Assembly (NCBI GenBank): GCA_963720675.1
Contig: CAVRGH010000010.1
Span: forward strand, 248,001-312,000
Length of the DNA stretch: 64,000 bases
Direction of reading: 5' to 3'
Source: JALHSW01 sp963720675
GTDB lineage: Bacteria; Actinomycetota; Acidimicrobiia; IMCC26256; PALSA-555
The position numbers and the translations under genes were made by a program. The notes below the pieces were generated by a model. It was not told where the DNA came from and ran no database searches. It worked only from the letters and a program-made list of their open reading frames with translations. Positions 19,993 to 28,865 of this stretch are shown one piece after another (position 1 is the first letter of the stretch; the number at the start of each line of letters is the position of its first letter).

Positions 19993-19998
19993 TATCCT
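19993..19998 (+). promoter_or_regulatory. -10 box of rpoZ
   Basis: TATCCT at 19993-19998 in the 120-bp gap between gmk and rpoZ. The start codon is 31 bp downstream with AAGGAACC as ribosome site, so unlike several neighbours this gene would have a normal short leader. Confidence 0.5.
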
Positions 19999-20029
19999 GG
20001 AAGCCCGCCCACCAAAGGAACCGCTCCAG

Positions 20030-20368
20030 ATGGCTGAACGCCGCGCCTCGCTCATGGACCCCCGCATGGAGTACCTGCTCGACCGCGTCGACTCGAAGTT
20101 CACGCTCGTCACGCTGGCCGCCATGCGCGCCCGTGAGATCAACGACTACTACAACCAGCTGGGCGAGGGCCTCGGCAAGATCGTTCCGCCGCAGGTGACG
20201 TCGGTGTCGCGCAAGCCCCTCACCATCTCCCTCGAGGAGATCGAGGTCGGCAAGATCGAGGCCGTGCCGCTGCCCGACGAGCCCGAGCCCGGCGCCGACG
20301 ACGGCGCGGAGGTCAGCGTCGAGGGCGACGTCGTCGACGCAGCTGCGGACCAGCCCGCCGCCGAGTAG
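20030..20368 (+). CDS. rpoZ: DNA-directed RNA polymerase omega subunit
   Basis: 112 residues. Omega helps fold and hold the beta-prime subunit. DSKFTLVTLAAMRAREINDYY, the LGEGLGKIVPPQV stretch and KPLTISLEEIEVGKI are the actinobacterial omega pattern. The last 35 residues are acidic and low-complexity (DEPEPGADDGAEVSVEGD). It follows mihF-gmk in the conserved order and precedes coaBC. Confidence 0.94.
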   Translation: MAERRASLMDPRMEYLLDRVDSKFTLVTLAAMRAREINDYYNQLGEGLGKIVPPQVTSVSRKPLTISLEEIEVGKIEAVPLPDEPEPGADDGAEVSVEGDVVDAAADQPAAE

Positions 20369-20410
20369 CCCACTCGGCGCCCCCCACCGGATCGGCGCGC
20401 CCCGGATCCC

Positions 20411-21637
20411 ATGGAACCCGTCCTCGAGCTCGCAGCACTGCGCGGCCGCCGGATCGTCCTCGGCGTCAGCGGGGGCATCGCGGCCTACAAGGCGGTCGAG
20501 ATCTGCCGTCGCCTCGTCGACGCCGGGGCCCACGTCAGCCCGGTGCTCACCGACGACGCGCAGCGCTTCGTGGGTGCCCTCACGTTCTCGGCCCTCGCAT
20601 CCGAGCCGGCCCGCACGTCGCTGTTCACCGGCTCCGAGGGTGGCGAGGCGATCCCGCACACGAACCTCGGGCAGTCGGCCGACCTGATCATCGTCGCCCC
20701 CGCGACCGCGAAGACCCTCGGGAAGTACGCGGCCGGGATCTCCGATGACCTCCTCACTGCGACGCTGTTGGCGACCCGTGCGCCGGTGCTCGTCGCACCC
20801 GCGATGCACACCGAGATGTGGGAGCACGCGGCGGTGCAGGAGAACCTCACGACGTTGCGTCGCCGCGGTGTGCACGTGGCCGAGCCCGCGAGCGGCCGAC
20901 TCGCCGGTGGCGACGTGGGCGAAGGTCGGCTCGCCGATCCCGCCGACGTCGTGGCCGCCGCGGCCGACGTGCTGTCCCGTGGTGGCGACCTCGCCGGCGT
21001 GCGGGTGCTCGTCACGGCCGGCGGCACGCGCGAGGCGATCGATCCCGTGCGCTTCATCGGCAACCGCTCCTCCGGGAAGATGGGGCACGCGATCGCTGAT
21101 GCCGCGGCTCGCCGCGGCGCCGCAGTCACGCTCGTGACCACGACCGACCGGCCGACGCCACCGGGCGCGGCAGTCGTGCGGGTCAGCACCGCCGACGAGC
21201 TGCATGACGCAGTGCTCGGGCGCTTCGCCGAGCAGGACGTGGTCGTGATGGCGGCTGCAGTCGCCGACTTCCGCCCGAAGGCGGCCGTCGACGCGAAGAT
21301 CAAGAAGCGCGACGGGATCCCCGAGCTGCATCTCGAGCCCACGGTCGACGTGCTCGCGGCACTCGGTGAGCGCAAGGAGCACCAGGTGCTCGTCGGCTTC
21401 GCCGCCGAGACCGAGCACCTCCGCGAGAACGCCGCGACCAAGCTCGCGGCCAAGCACGTCGACCTGATGGTCGCCAACGACGTCTCGGCGCCGGACGCCG
21501 GCTTCGAGGTCGACACCAACCGTGCGCTGCTGCTCGACGCGGGCGGTGCCGCCGAGGAGGTCCCCCTCCTCTCCAAGCTCGCCCTCGCCGACGTGATCCT
21601 CGATCGGATCCGCGCGGCGCTGCCCGAGCACACTTGA
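20411..21637 (+). CDS. coaBC: Bifunctional phosphopantothenoylcysteine decarboxylase / synthetase
   Basis: 408 residues. The N-terminal CoaC flavoprotein domain (about 1-190) has GVSGGIAAYKAVEICRRL, the catalytic His in IPHTNLG and PAMHTEMW; the C-terminal CoaB domain (from about 195) has VTAGGTREAIDPVRFIGNRSSGKMG, the AAAVADFRP motif and KIKK. Together they turn phosphopantothenate and cysteine into phosphopantetheine for CoA. Its place between rpoZ and metK is conserved in actinobacteria. Confidence 0.96.
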   Translation: MEPVLELAALRGRRIVLGVSGGIAAYKAVEICRRLVDAGAHVSPVLTDDAQRFVGALTFSALASEPARTSLFTGSEGGEAIPHTNLGQSADLIIVAPATAKTLGKYAAGISDDLLTATLLATRAPVLVAPAMHTEMWEHAAVQENLTTLRRRGVHVAEPASGRLAGGDVGEGRLADPADVVAAAADVLSRGGDLAGVRVLVTAGGTREAIDPVRFIGNRSSGKMGHAIADAAARRGAAVTLVTTTDRPTPPGAAVVRVSTADELHDAVLGRFAEQDVVVMAAAVADFRPKAAVDAKIKKRDGIPELHLEPTVDVLAALGERKEHQVLVGFAAETEHLRENAATKLAAKHVDLMVANDVSAPDAGFEVDTNRALLLDAGGAAEEVPLLSKLALADVILDRIRAALPEHT

Positions 21638-21688
21638 CCAGCCCGACCGCCGGCCGAACCGCCTGCCACGACAGCGAGTAGGAGCACC

Positions 21689-22882
21689 GTGAGCCGCTTC
21701 ACCTTCACCTCGGAGTCCGTCACCGAGGGTCACCCCGACAAGATGTGCGACCAGGTCAGCGACTCGATCCTCGACGCGATCTTCGAGGAGGACCCCGAGA
21801 GCCGCGTCGCCTGCGAGACCCTCGCGACGACCGGGCTCGTCGTCGTGGCCGGTGAGATCAGCACCCTGGCGCACGTCGACTACCAGCGGGTCGTGCGCGA
21901 CACGGTCAACAGCATCGGCTACAACCACAGCTCGTTCGGGTTCGACGGCAACACCTGCAGCGTCATCACGTCGATCGACCGGCAGTCGCCCGACATCGCG
22001 ATGGGCGTCGACAAGGCCGCGGAGCAGCGCGCCGGTGGCAGCGACCTCTACGACGAGATCGGCGCCGGCGACCAGGGGATGATGTTCGGCTATGCCTGCA
22101 ACGACACCGAGGACCTCATGCCGATGCCGATCTGGCTCGCGCATCGCCTCGCCGAGCGTCTCTCGAAGGTCCGCAAGGACGGCACGCTCGACTACCTGCG
22201 TCCGGACGGGAAGACCCAGGTCACGATCGAGTACGTCGACGGCAAGCCGGCCCGCCTCTCGACCGTCCTGATCTCGACCCAGACCGGACCGGGCATCGAC
22301 CCCGAGTCGACGCTGAAGCCCGATCTCCTCGAGCACGTCGTCCGCCCGCTCGTCCCCGAGCAGTTCCGCGACGACGAGTTCGAGCTGCTCTGCAATCCGA
22401 CCGGGAACTTCGAGCTGGGTGGTCCGCACGCCGACTGCGGGCTCACGGGCCGGAAGATCATCGTCGACACCTACGGCGGGATGGCCCGCCACGGTGGCGG
22501 CGCGTTCAGCGGCAAGGACCCGACAAAGGTGGACCGCTCCGCCGCGTACGCGGTGCGGCACGCGGCCAAGAACGTGGTGGCCTCGGGCGTCGCGGAGCGC
22601 TGCGAGGTGCAGGTCGCGTACGCGATCGGGGTCGCGCACCCCGTCTCGGTGATGGTCGACACCTTCGGCACCTCCGAGATCGACCCCGAGAAGCTCGCCG
22701 GGCTCGTGCAGGAGCACTTCGACCTCCGGCCGGCGGCGATCATCGACCGGCTCGAGCTGCGCCGTCCGATCTTCCGCAAGACCGCGGCCTACGGGCACTT
22801 CGGGCGGCCCGAGCCCACGTTCACGTGGGAGCACACGGACCACGCGGAGGGCTTCCGGAAGGCCGCCGAGTCCCTGGCCTGA
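21689..22882 (+). CDS. metK: S-adenosylmethionine synthetase
   Basis: 397 residues. It makes SAM from methionine and ATP. Visible motifs are GHPDKMCDQVSDSILD, GAGDQGMMFGYA, and the P-loop-like GGGAFSGKDPTKVDRSAAY. GTG 21689 has TAGGAGCACC immediately upstream. No SAM riboswitch was recognised in the 51-bp gap before it. The 69 bp after the gene contain two near-copies of GCGGTCCGGC(A/G)CC. Confidence 0.97.
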   Translation: MSRFTFTSESVTEGHPDKMCDQVSDSILDAIFEEDPESRVACETLATTGLVVVAGEISTLAHVDYQRVVRDTVNSIGYNHSSFGFDGNTCSVITSIDRQSPDIAMGVDKAAEQRAGGSDLYDEIGAGDQGMMFGYACNDTEDLMPMPIWLAHRLAERLSKVRKDGTLDYLRPDGKTQVTIEYVDGKPARLSTVLISTQTGPGIDPESTLKPDLLEHVVRPLVPEQFRDDEFELLCNPTGNFELGGPHADCGLTGRKIIVDTYGGMARHGGGAFSGKDPTKVDRSAAYAVRHAAKNVVASGVAERCEVQVAYAIGVAHPVSVMVDTFGTSEIDPEKLAGLVQEHFDLRPAAIIDRLELRRPIFRKTAAYGHFGRPEPTFTWEHTDHAEGFRKAAESLA

Positions 22883-22951
22883 TGCGCCTCCGACGCCGGG
22901 GCCGGCACCTCGCGGTCCGGCACCCTGCGGTCCGGCGCCTCCCGGGCTGAG

Positions 22952-24754
22952 GTGGCCGACGCGCCTGCTCGACGCGTCGACCGGGTGCTCCCGGACGTCC
23001 CTGCGGTCGACCGCGCGTTCGACTACGCGGTGCCGGACGCGATGGCGGACGGCGTCGTGGTTGGCACTGTCGTGCGGGTGTCCCTCCACGGACGACGCGT
23101 GCGCGGCTGGATCCTGGCCCGGGACGTCACCTCGGAGGCACCGCCAGACCGGCTGCTCCCGATCCGCGCGGTGGTGTCTGCCGGGCCCCCTGCGGACGTC
23201 GTCGAACTCACGGAGTTCGCCGCGTGGCGCTGGGCCGGGCCGCGTGTCGGCTTCCTCCGCGCCGCGTCCGCACCGAACAACGTGGCGGAGACGCGACCAC
23301 CTGACCCCGACGTCGCGGTGTTCCCCCCGAGCGATGCACCGATGGAGCTCCCGCCCACGGGCAACCGGCTCGTCGTGTGGCCACCGGCCGCGGACCGTCG
23401 GGCCCTCGTCGCGTCGATGGTGGATCCCGAGGGCTCGACCATCGTCCTCGCGCCGGACGCTCCGGAGGCCGACGCCATCGCCGCGCACCTGGAGGCCGCG
23501 GGCCGGCACGTCGTGGTGGTGCGCGGCGACCGGTCGGCTGCGGAGCGCACCGCGGCATGGGGCGCAGCGCGCCGTGGTGCCTGCGTCGTGGTCGGCGGTC
23601 GGGTCGCGGTGTTCGCACCGGTCCCGGACCTCCGCGGCGTGATCGTGCTCGACGACGCCGACGAAGCACTCTCGGAGGAACGTGCGCCCGCCTGGAACGC
23701 GCGTGACCTCGCGGCGGAGCGGGCGCGGCGCGTCGGAGCACGCGTCGACGTCGTGACCCCGGCACCGACCGTCGAAGCGGTCGAGCTCGCAGGTCCGGCG
23801 CTGTTGGCCCCGGTCGAGGTCGGCCGACGGGGCTGGCCCCGGCTCGAGGTGGTCGACCGTCGGGAGGATCCGCCCGGCCTCGGGTTGCTGTCGGGCGCGC
23901 TCGGCCCGGCTCTGCACCGCGCCCTGGCCGACGGCGGTCGGGCGGTGTGCGTGCTCAACCGACGCGGTCGCGCGCATCTGCTCCTGTGCCGCACCTGTGG
24001 CGAACCGGCCCGCTGCTCCCGCTGTGACGCAACGGTCGCCGAGGAAGATGGCAGGCTCGTCTGCAGTCGGTGCGGCACCGTCGACGAGCAGCGCTGTCGC
24101 CACTGTGGAGGCGGACGGTTCCGAGGGCTGAAGCCCGGCGTGGTGAGGCTCCGTGAGCAGCTCGCCGGACTCGTGCCGCGACACCGAGTCATCGCGGTCG
24201 ACGCGTCGAGTGCGCCGTTGCCCGCGTTCGACGTCGCCGTCGGCACCGAGGCGGTCCTGCATCGCGTGGCCGATGACCCGGGTCGCCCGGTCCGACTCGT
24301 CGTGTTCCTCGATCTGGACCAGGAGCTGCTCGCGCCGCGGTACCGGGCCGCCGAGCAGGCACTGTGGCTCCTCGTGCGCGCGGCGCGGATGCTGGGCCCG
24401 CGTGCCGACGGGGGAGTGTTGCTGGCGCAGACCCGCATCCCCGAGCACGAGGTGCTGCGAAGCGTCCGCGACGCCGAACCGATCCCTGCGCTCGACGCAG
24501 AGGTCGCGCGCCGACGGGATCTCGCTTTCCCGCCGTTCGGCGGGCTCGCGGAGCTGAGCGGCTCCGAGGAAGCTGTCGCGGTGGCGTGCGACGCGCTCCG
24601 GGAGCACGTGATCGTGCTCGGGCCGTCGGGGCGCGCCGCCCTCCTGCGCGCCCCGACGGCCAGCGCACTCTGCGACGCCCTCGCCGCCGTCGACCTCGCA
24701 CCGGCACGAGCCCTCGGCCGCCTGCGCATCGACGTCGATCCGCTCCGCATCTGA
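22952..24754 (+). CDS. priA: PriA-like primosomal protein without helicase motifs
   Basis: 600 residues, against about 730 for E. coli PriA. The N-terminal DNA-binding part (VDRAFDYAVPDAM..GVVVGTVVRVSLHGRRVRGW) and the zinc module with four Cys-x2-Cys pairs (CRTC, CSRC, CSRC, CRHC, residues about 349-391) are kept, and so is the C-terminal domain. No Walker A (GxGKT) or DEAH box is present; the corresponding site reads VIVLDDADEAL. This is the known actinobacterial form, annotated as a probable replication restart protein. GTG 22952 is the first sensible start. It sits between metK and def-fmt as elsewhere. Confidence 0.9.
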   Translation: MADAPARRVDRVLPDVPAVDRAFDYAVPDAMADGVVVGTVVRVSLHGRRVRGWILARDVTSEAPPDRLLPIRAVVSAGPPADVVELTEFAAWRWAGPRVGFLRAASAPNNVAETRPPDPDVAVFPPSDAPMELPPTGNRLVVWPPAADRRALVASMVDPEGSTIVLAPDAPEADAIAAHLEAAGRHVVVVRGDRSAAERTAAWGAARRGACVVVGGRVAVFAPVPDLRGVIVLDDADEALSEERAPAWNARDLAAERARRVGARVDVVTPAPTVEAVELAGPALLAPVEVGRRGWPRLEVVDRREDPPGLGLLSGALGPALHRALADGGRAVCVLNRRGRAHLLLCRTCGEPARCSRCDATVAEEDGRLVCSRCGTVDEQRCRHCGGGRFRGLKPGVVRLREQLAGLVPRHRVIAVDASSAPLPAFDVAVGTEAVLHRVADDPGRPVRLVVFLDLDQELLAPRYRAAEQALWLLVRAARMLGPRADGGVLLAQTRIPEHEVLRSVRDAEPIPALDAEVARRRDLAFPPFGGLAELSGSEEAVAVACDALREHVIVLGPSGRAALLRAPTASALCDALAAVDLAPARALGRLRIDVDPLRI

Positions 24755-24761
24755 GGGCCGG

Positions 24762-24767
24762 TACGAT
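24762..24767 (+). promoter_or_regulatory. -10 box overlapping the start region of def
   Basis: TACGAT at 24762-24767 overlaps the upstream ATG candidate (24766) and is followed by 7 bp and GTG 24775. If used, transcripts would start at the GTG, giving a leaderless message; read-through from priA could instead use the ATG. Confidence 0.4.
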
Positions 24768-25323
24768 GGCGGACGTGGGTACGTTCCCGGTCCGCACGTT
24801 CGGTGATCCGGTGCTGCGACAGCGCAGCAACGAGATCGAGGAGCTCGACGGCGACCTCGCGCGCCTCGCGGACACGATGATCAACACGATGTACGAGGCG
24901 ATCGGCCTCGGCCTGGCGGCACCGCAGGTCGGGGTGCTGAAGCGCATGTACACCTACGACCTCGGTGACGGCCCCGCGGTGCTCATCAACCCGCAGGTCG
25001 TCGACGCCCACGGCGAGTGGACCTACGACGAGGGGTGCCTGTCGATTCCCGACCTCCACGTCGAGATCGTCCGCCCCAAGGTCGTGACGGTGCAGGGCAT
25101 CGACCTCGACGGCAAGGAAGTCGTGTTCGAGGGCGACGAGCTCATGGGGCGGCTCATCCAGCACGAGATCGACCACCTCGACGGCGTGCTGATGCTGGAC
25201 CGGCTCGAGCCCGACCAGCGCAAGGCGGCGCTGCGCGAGATGCGGCGCATGCAGTTCGACGACGCCGGCGCGGCGCGGGTCGGGGCCGGTCCCGACGCGA
25301 GCGACGCCGGCCGGCGGCTCTGA
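24766..25323 (+). CDS. def: Peptide deformylase
   Basis: 185 residues from ATG 24766 (182 from GTG 24775). It removes the formyl group from nascent proteins. All three metal motifs are present: GLGLAAPQVG, EGCLSIP and QHEIDHLDG. It is paired with fmt, which adds the formyl group to Met-tRNA, 32 bp downstream. The C-terminal 25 residues are a variable tail. Confidence 0.96.
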   Translation: MADVGTFPVRTFGDPVLRQRSNEIEELDGDLARLADTMINTMYEAIGLGLAAPQVGVLKRMYTYDLGDGPAVLINPQVVDAHGEWTYDEGCLSIPDLHVEIVRPKVVTVQGIDLDGKEVVFEGDELMGRLIQHEIDHLDGVLMLDRLEPDQRKAALREMRRMQFDDAGAARVGAGPDASDAGRRL

Positions 25324-25355
25324 CGAACCAGCACCCCCGGCTGCGGCCAGGATCC

Positions 25356-26303
25356 ATGCGCATCGTCTACTGCGGTACCCCCGATGACGCCGTCCCGGCG
25401 CTCCGGGCGATCGTCGCGGCCGGTCAGGAGGTCGCGCTCGTCGTCACCCAGCCCGACCGCCGGCGCGGTCGTGGTGCCGCGGCAACACCCAGTCCCGTGA
25501 AGGCCGCGGCGACCGAGCTGGGGCTCCCCGTCCGCACTCCAGACCGGGCTCGTGAGATCACGGACGAGGTGCGCGCGCTCGACGCAGATCTCGGCGTCGT
25601 CGTCGCCTTCGGGCAGCTGCTGCCCGTTCCGCTGCTCGACGCCACGCGTCACGGCTTCGTGAACGTGCACTTCTCGCTGTTGCCGCGCTGGCGCGGGGCC
25701 GCGCCGGTCGAGCGAGCGATGCTGGCCGGCGATCCGGAGACCGGTGTCTGCGTGATGCAGCTCGAGGAAGGGCTCGACACCGGCCCCGTCTACGCGCACG
25801 CGGCCACGCCGATCTCACCGGAGGAGACCGCCGGCGAGCTCCGCGCCCGGCTGGTCGACCTCGGGACCGGCCTCCTGGTACGGACGCTGCCCGACATCCC
25901 GACCGCGAGGCCCGAGCCGCAGACCGGCGAGACGACGCACGCGGCGAAGCTCACGGTCGAGGAGTTCCGCATCGATCCGTCCGCGCCGGCCGACGCACTG
26001 GCCCGCCTCGTGCGCGCCGGGAACCCGCGGCCCGGGGCGTGGACCCTCGTCGACGGCCGCCGCTTGAAGGTCTGGCGCGCCCACGCACGTCCCGCCGATG
26101 CACCCCAGCATCCGGCGGACCACGGTATCGGCACGATCGACCGTGACGGCGGCCTGGCGACCGGGGACGGTGTGCTCCAGCTCGAGGAGGTGCAGCCCGA
26201 GGGCAAGGCGGCGATGCCGGTGGCCGCCTGGCTCGCCGGCTGGCGGAGCCCCGACGGCACGACCGGCCCGACCTTCGAGCTGCCGGAAGCGGCCTCGTCA
26301 TGA
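25356..26303 (+). CDS. fmt: Methionyl-tRNA formyltransferase
   Basis: 315 residues. The N-terminal formyltransferase domain has MRIVYCGTPDDAV, the catalytic Asn-His region NVHFSLLPRWRGAAP and the Asp in LEEGLDTGPV; the C-terminal OB-like domain binds tRNA. ATG 25356 gives the standard N-terminus. It overlaps the next gene by 4 bp (ATGA). def-fmt-rsmB is a widespread gene order. Confidence 0.96.
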   Translation: MRIVYCGTPDDAVPALRAIVAAGQEVALVVTQPDRRRGRGAAATPSPVKAAATELGLPVRTPDRAREITDEVRALDADLGVVVAFGQLLPVPLLDATRHGFVNVHFSLLPRWRGAAPVERAMLAGDPETGVCVMQLEEGLDTGPVYAHAATPISPEETAGELRARLVDLGTGLLVRTLPDIPTARPEPQTGETTHAAKLTVEEFRIDPSAPADALARLVRAGNPRPGAWTLVDGRRLKVWRAHARPADAPQHPADHGIGTIDRDGGLATGDGVLQLEEVQPEGKAAMPVAAWLAGWRSPDGTTGPTFELPEAASS

Positions 26304-27586
26304 CCAGCAGCAGTCGGATGGTGGCGCGCGACGCCCTCGTGAAGGTCGAAGGGGGCGCGTACTCGCACGTCGCGGTGCCGGCGATGCTGCGCGGCTCGGG
26401 GCTGCCACCACGGGAGCGCGCCCAGGTGACGGACCTCGTCTACAGCACCCTGCGCCAGCAGCGCCGCCTCGACGACCTGATCGCGCGAGCGAGCAACCGT
26501 CGCATCGCGAAGCTCGACCCACCGGTCCGCGCGGTGCTGCGGCTCGGCGCGCAGCAGCTCGTCTCCGGCGTGCCGGCGCACGCGGCGGTCGGGGAGACCG
26601 TGAACGCCGCGCCGACGCGAGCCCGCGGGTACGTCAACGGAGTGCTCCGCTCACTGACGCGGCTGGGCCCGCCCTGGCCGGAGCCCGAGAGCGAAGCGGT
26701 CGCACTGTCGTACCCGGACTGGCTGGTCGAACGACTCACCGACGACCTCGGGGCGGAGGACGCGCATGCCGCGCTCGTCGCAGGCAACGAACGGGGTGCG
26801 CTCACGCTGCGCCCGAACCGCCGGAAGACGGACGCGACGACGCTCGAGGCCGAGCTGGTCGCGGGCGGGGCCGAGGTGCAGCGCGGCGCGCTCGTGCCCG
26901 ATGCGCTGATCGTGCGCGCGGCAGGCGATCCGGCCACGCTGCCGGCCGTCGCGAAGGGCCGGGCGACCCCGCAGGACCAGGGAAGTCAGGCCGTCGTGGC
27001 GTGCGTCGATCCCCAGCCCGGCGACCGGGTCCTCGACGTCGCGGCGGCGCCCGGCGGCAAGGCGACCGCGATCGCCGAGCTGGTGGGGTCGAAGGGACGC
27101 GTGCTCGCGGCCGACACCCAGGCCGGTCGCCTGCGGCTCGTCGGGCAGGCGGCGCGGCGGCTCAAGCTGTCGACCATCGATCTGGTGGTCGCCGACGGAC
27201 GGTTCCTGCCGACCCGCGAGGCGTCCTGGGACCGGGTGCTCGTCGACGCGCCGTGCAGCGGCCTCGGTGTGCTCCGTCGTCGTCCCGAGGCCCGCTGGCG
27301 CATCGAGGCCGAGACGATCCCGGTCCTCGCCGACCTCCAGGTCGAGCTGGTCCTCGCCGCGGCGGGCGCCGTCCGCCCGGACGGGGTGCTCGTCTACGCG
27401 GTCTGCACGCTCACGAAGGCGGAGACCAGCGAGGTGGGCGAGCGGGTGCTCGAGCGGCTCGACGGCTTCAGCGTGCTCGATCCGCCGGGTGCACCCTGGC
27501 GCCCGTGGGGCGCGGGCGCCCTCCTGCTCCCCAGCGCCGCGGGGACCGACGGGATGTTCGTGCTCAAGCTCCATCGCTCGGCCTGA
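26300..27586 (+). CDS. rsmB: 16S rRNA m5C967 methyltransferase RsmB (Sun/Fmu)
   Basis: 428 residues. An N-terminal NusB-like RNA-binding domain (about 1-135, RVAR.ALVKVEGGAYSHVAVPAML) precedes a SAM-dependent methyltransferase with the cofactor loop VLDVAAAPGGKAT, the DAPCSGLGVLRRRPEARW motif and the catalytic Cys in VYAVCTLTKAE. It methylates C967 of 16S rRNA in E. coli. It begins in the fmt stop. Confidence 0.94.
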   Translation: MTSSSRMVARDALVKVEGGAYSHVAVPAMLRGSGLPPRERAQVTDLVYSTLRQQRRLDDLIARASNRRIAKLDPPVRAVLRLGAQQLVSGVPAHAAVGETVNAAPTRARGYVNGVLRSLTRLGPPWPEPESEAVALSYPDWLVERLTDDLGAEDAHAALVAGNERGALTLRPNRRKTDATTLEAELVAGGAEVQRGALVPDALIVRAAGDPATLPAVAKGRATPQDQGSQAVVACVDPQPGDRVLDVAAAPGGKATAIAELVGSKGRVLAADTQAGRLRLVGQAARRLKLSTIDLVVADGRFLPTREASWDRVLVDAPCSGLGVLRRRPEARWRIEAETIPVLADLQVELVLAAAGAVRPDGVLVYAVCTLTKAETSEVGERVLERLDGFSVLDPPGAPWRPWGAGALLLPSAAGTDGMFVLKLHRSA

Positions 27587-27599
27587 GGGAGCCGGGCGG

Positions 27600-27605
27600 T
27601 AGCGT
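27600..27605 (+). promoter_or_regulatory. -10 box of rpe
   Basis: TAGCGT at 27600-27605 is followed by 8 bp and the ATG of rpe at 27614; the same TAGCGTCGGG string precedes the tyrS ATG. The spacing predicts a leaderless or nearly leaderless message. Confidence 0.4.
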
Positions 27606-27613
27606 CGGGAGCG

Positions 27614-28306
27614 ATGACCTCCTCACCGAAGACTGGCGCAGCGGGAACCAGCCACAAGATCGCCCCGTCCATCCTCTCGGCCGACTTCGCCTCGCTCGGT
27701 GACGAGGTCGCCCGCGTCGCGGGCGAGGCCGATCTCCTGCACGTCGATGTGATGGACGGACACTTCGTCCCGAACCTCACGCTCGGACCCCCGATCGTGA
27801 AGTCGCTGCGCAAGCGCACCGACCTGTTCCTCGACTGCCACCTGATGGTCGACAACCCCGGCGTGCTGCTCGGCGACTTCGCCAAGGCGGGGGCCGACCG
27901 CTGCATCGTGCATGTCGAGCTGGGGGACCCACGTCCGCTGTTCGACGAGCTCCGGAAGATGGAGGTCGGCGTCGGACTCACGTTGAACCCGGAGACCGAG
28001 GTCGACGCGGTGCTCCCGTACCTCACCGAGATCGACCTGCTGCTCGTGATGAGCGTGCATCCGGGGTTCGGCGGGCAGTCGTTCCTCCCGGAGGTGCTCG
28101 ACAAGGTGCGCGTCGCACGCGCGGCGATCGACGAGCAGGGGCTCCCGGTCGAGATCGAGATCGACGGCGGCATCAACGTCGAGACCGCCCCGAGCGCCGC
28201 CGCCGCGGGTGTCGACATCCTCGTGGCCGGGAGTGCTGTGTTCCACGCCGACGACCCGGCCGCGGCCGCGCGCGACATCCGTGCCGCGGCCTGGCCCGAT
28301 GCCTGA
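27614..28306 (+). CDS. rpe: Ribulose-phosphate 3-epimerase
   Basis: 230 residues, TIM barrel of the pentose phosphate pathway. The signatures KIAPSILSADFASL, HVDVMDGHFVPNLT, DCHLMV, MSVHPGFGGQSF and EIDGGI supply the two metal-binding His and two Asp. About 14 N-terminal residues precede the conserved start. In actinobacteria it regularly lies between rsmB and the rib genes, as here. The stop overlaps the next gene. Confidence 0.96.
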   Translation: MTSSPKTGAAGTSHKIAPSILSADFASLGDEVARVAGEADLLHVDVMDGHFVPNLTLGPPIVKSLRKRTDLFLDCHLMVDNPGVLLGDFAKAGADRCIVHVELGDPRPLFDELRKMEVGVGLTLNPETEVDAVLPYLTEIDLLLVMSVHPGFGGQSFLPEVLDKVRVARAAIDEQGLPVEIEIDGGINVETAPSAAAAGVDILVAGSAVFHADDPAAAARDIRAAAWPDA

Positions 28307-28799
28307 GGCGCCTGCTGCCCCGCTCCGGGCCAAGGTCCTCACCGTGTCGGACGGCGTCGCCGAGGGCACCCGGGAGGACCGGTCCGGCATCGCACTCGTC
28401 GATCGGCTCGGCGCCGCGGGTTTCGCGGTGGTCGAGCAGCGCGTGAGCGCGGACGGCGTGAAGGCCGTCGCGGGTGCACTTCGGGACCTCACCGCCGGGT
28501 TCGCGGGCCTGGTGGTCACGACCGGCGGGACGGGCTTCGGCCCACGCGACCTCACGCCCGAGGGCACCCGGTCCGTCCTGGAGCGCGAGGCACCCGGCCT
28601 GGCCGAGGCGATGCGCCGGGCCAGCGATGCGGACGGGCGCGGGTTCGGCGCCCTGTCCCGGGGGGTCTGCGGCTCCGTGGGCGCCGCACTGGTGTGCAAC
28701 CTCCCCGGGTCGGCCTCGGGCGCCGTGGAGTGCCTGGAGGCCGTCCTCGACGTCGTGCCGCACGCCCTCGACCTCCTCGCCGGCGGCCGCCCCCACTAG
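28299..28799 (+). CDS. MoaB/Mog-family molybdopterin-binding protein
   Basis: 166 residues. The motifs VLTVSDGVAEGTREDRSG, VTTGGTGFGPRDLTPEGT and NLPGSASGAVECLEAVL are those of the MogA/MoaB family that adenylates molybdopterin. The second half carries an acidic/Gly-rich segment usual for the family. ATG 28299 overlaps the rpe stop by 8 bp. Whether it is Mog or MoaB in role cannot be decided here; no other molybdenum cofactor genes are in the window. Confidence 0.88.
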   Translation: MPEAPAAPLRAKVLTVSDGVAEGTREDRSGIALVDRLGAAGFAVVEQRVSADGVKAVAGALRDLTAGFAGLVVTTGGTGFGPRDLTPEGTRSVLEREAPGLAEAMRRASDADGRGFGALSRGVCGSVGAALVCNLPGSASGAVECLEAVLDVVPHALDLLAGGRPH

Positions 28800-28811
28800 G
28801 GCCCTCGTTTC

Positions 28812-28825
28812 TAGAACAGGTTCCA
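28812..28825. promoter_or_regulatory. Palindrome matching the KstR-type operator pattern
   Basis: TAGAACAGGTTCCA fits TnnAACnnGTTnnA, the operator pattern of the TetR-family sterol regulator KstR, at all eight fixed bases. It covers the expected -35 region (about 28821-28826) of the promoter whose -10 box is at 28844. No TetR gene is in the window, so the match is suggestive only. Confidence 0.35.
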
Positions 28826-28843
28826 TTTTGTCGGCGGATCTTG

Positions 28844-28849
28844 TACGAT
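28844..28849 (+). promoter_or_regulatory. -10 box of the riboflavin operon
   Basis: TACGAT at 28844-28849 lies just ahead of the FMN riboswitch, with the start expected near 28856. The surrounding 40 bp are unusually AT-rich for this genome. No clear -35 sequence is visible. Confidence 0.5.
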
Positions 28850-28865
28850 GGCCAGGACCACGAGT

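Noticed and set aside
21638..21688. SAM riboswitch before metK
   Set aside because: Only 51 bp separate coaBC and metK and none of the conserved SAM-riboswitch segments are present.
19055..24607. 1850-codon leftward open frame across mihF to priA
   Set aside because: It is antisense to seven well-supported genes and has shadow-like composition with no recognisable motif.
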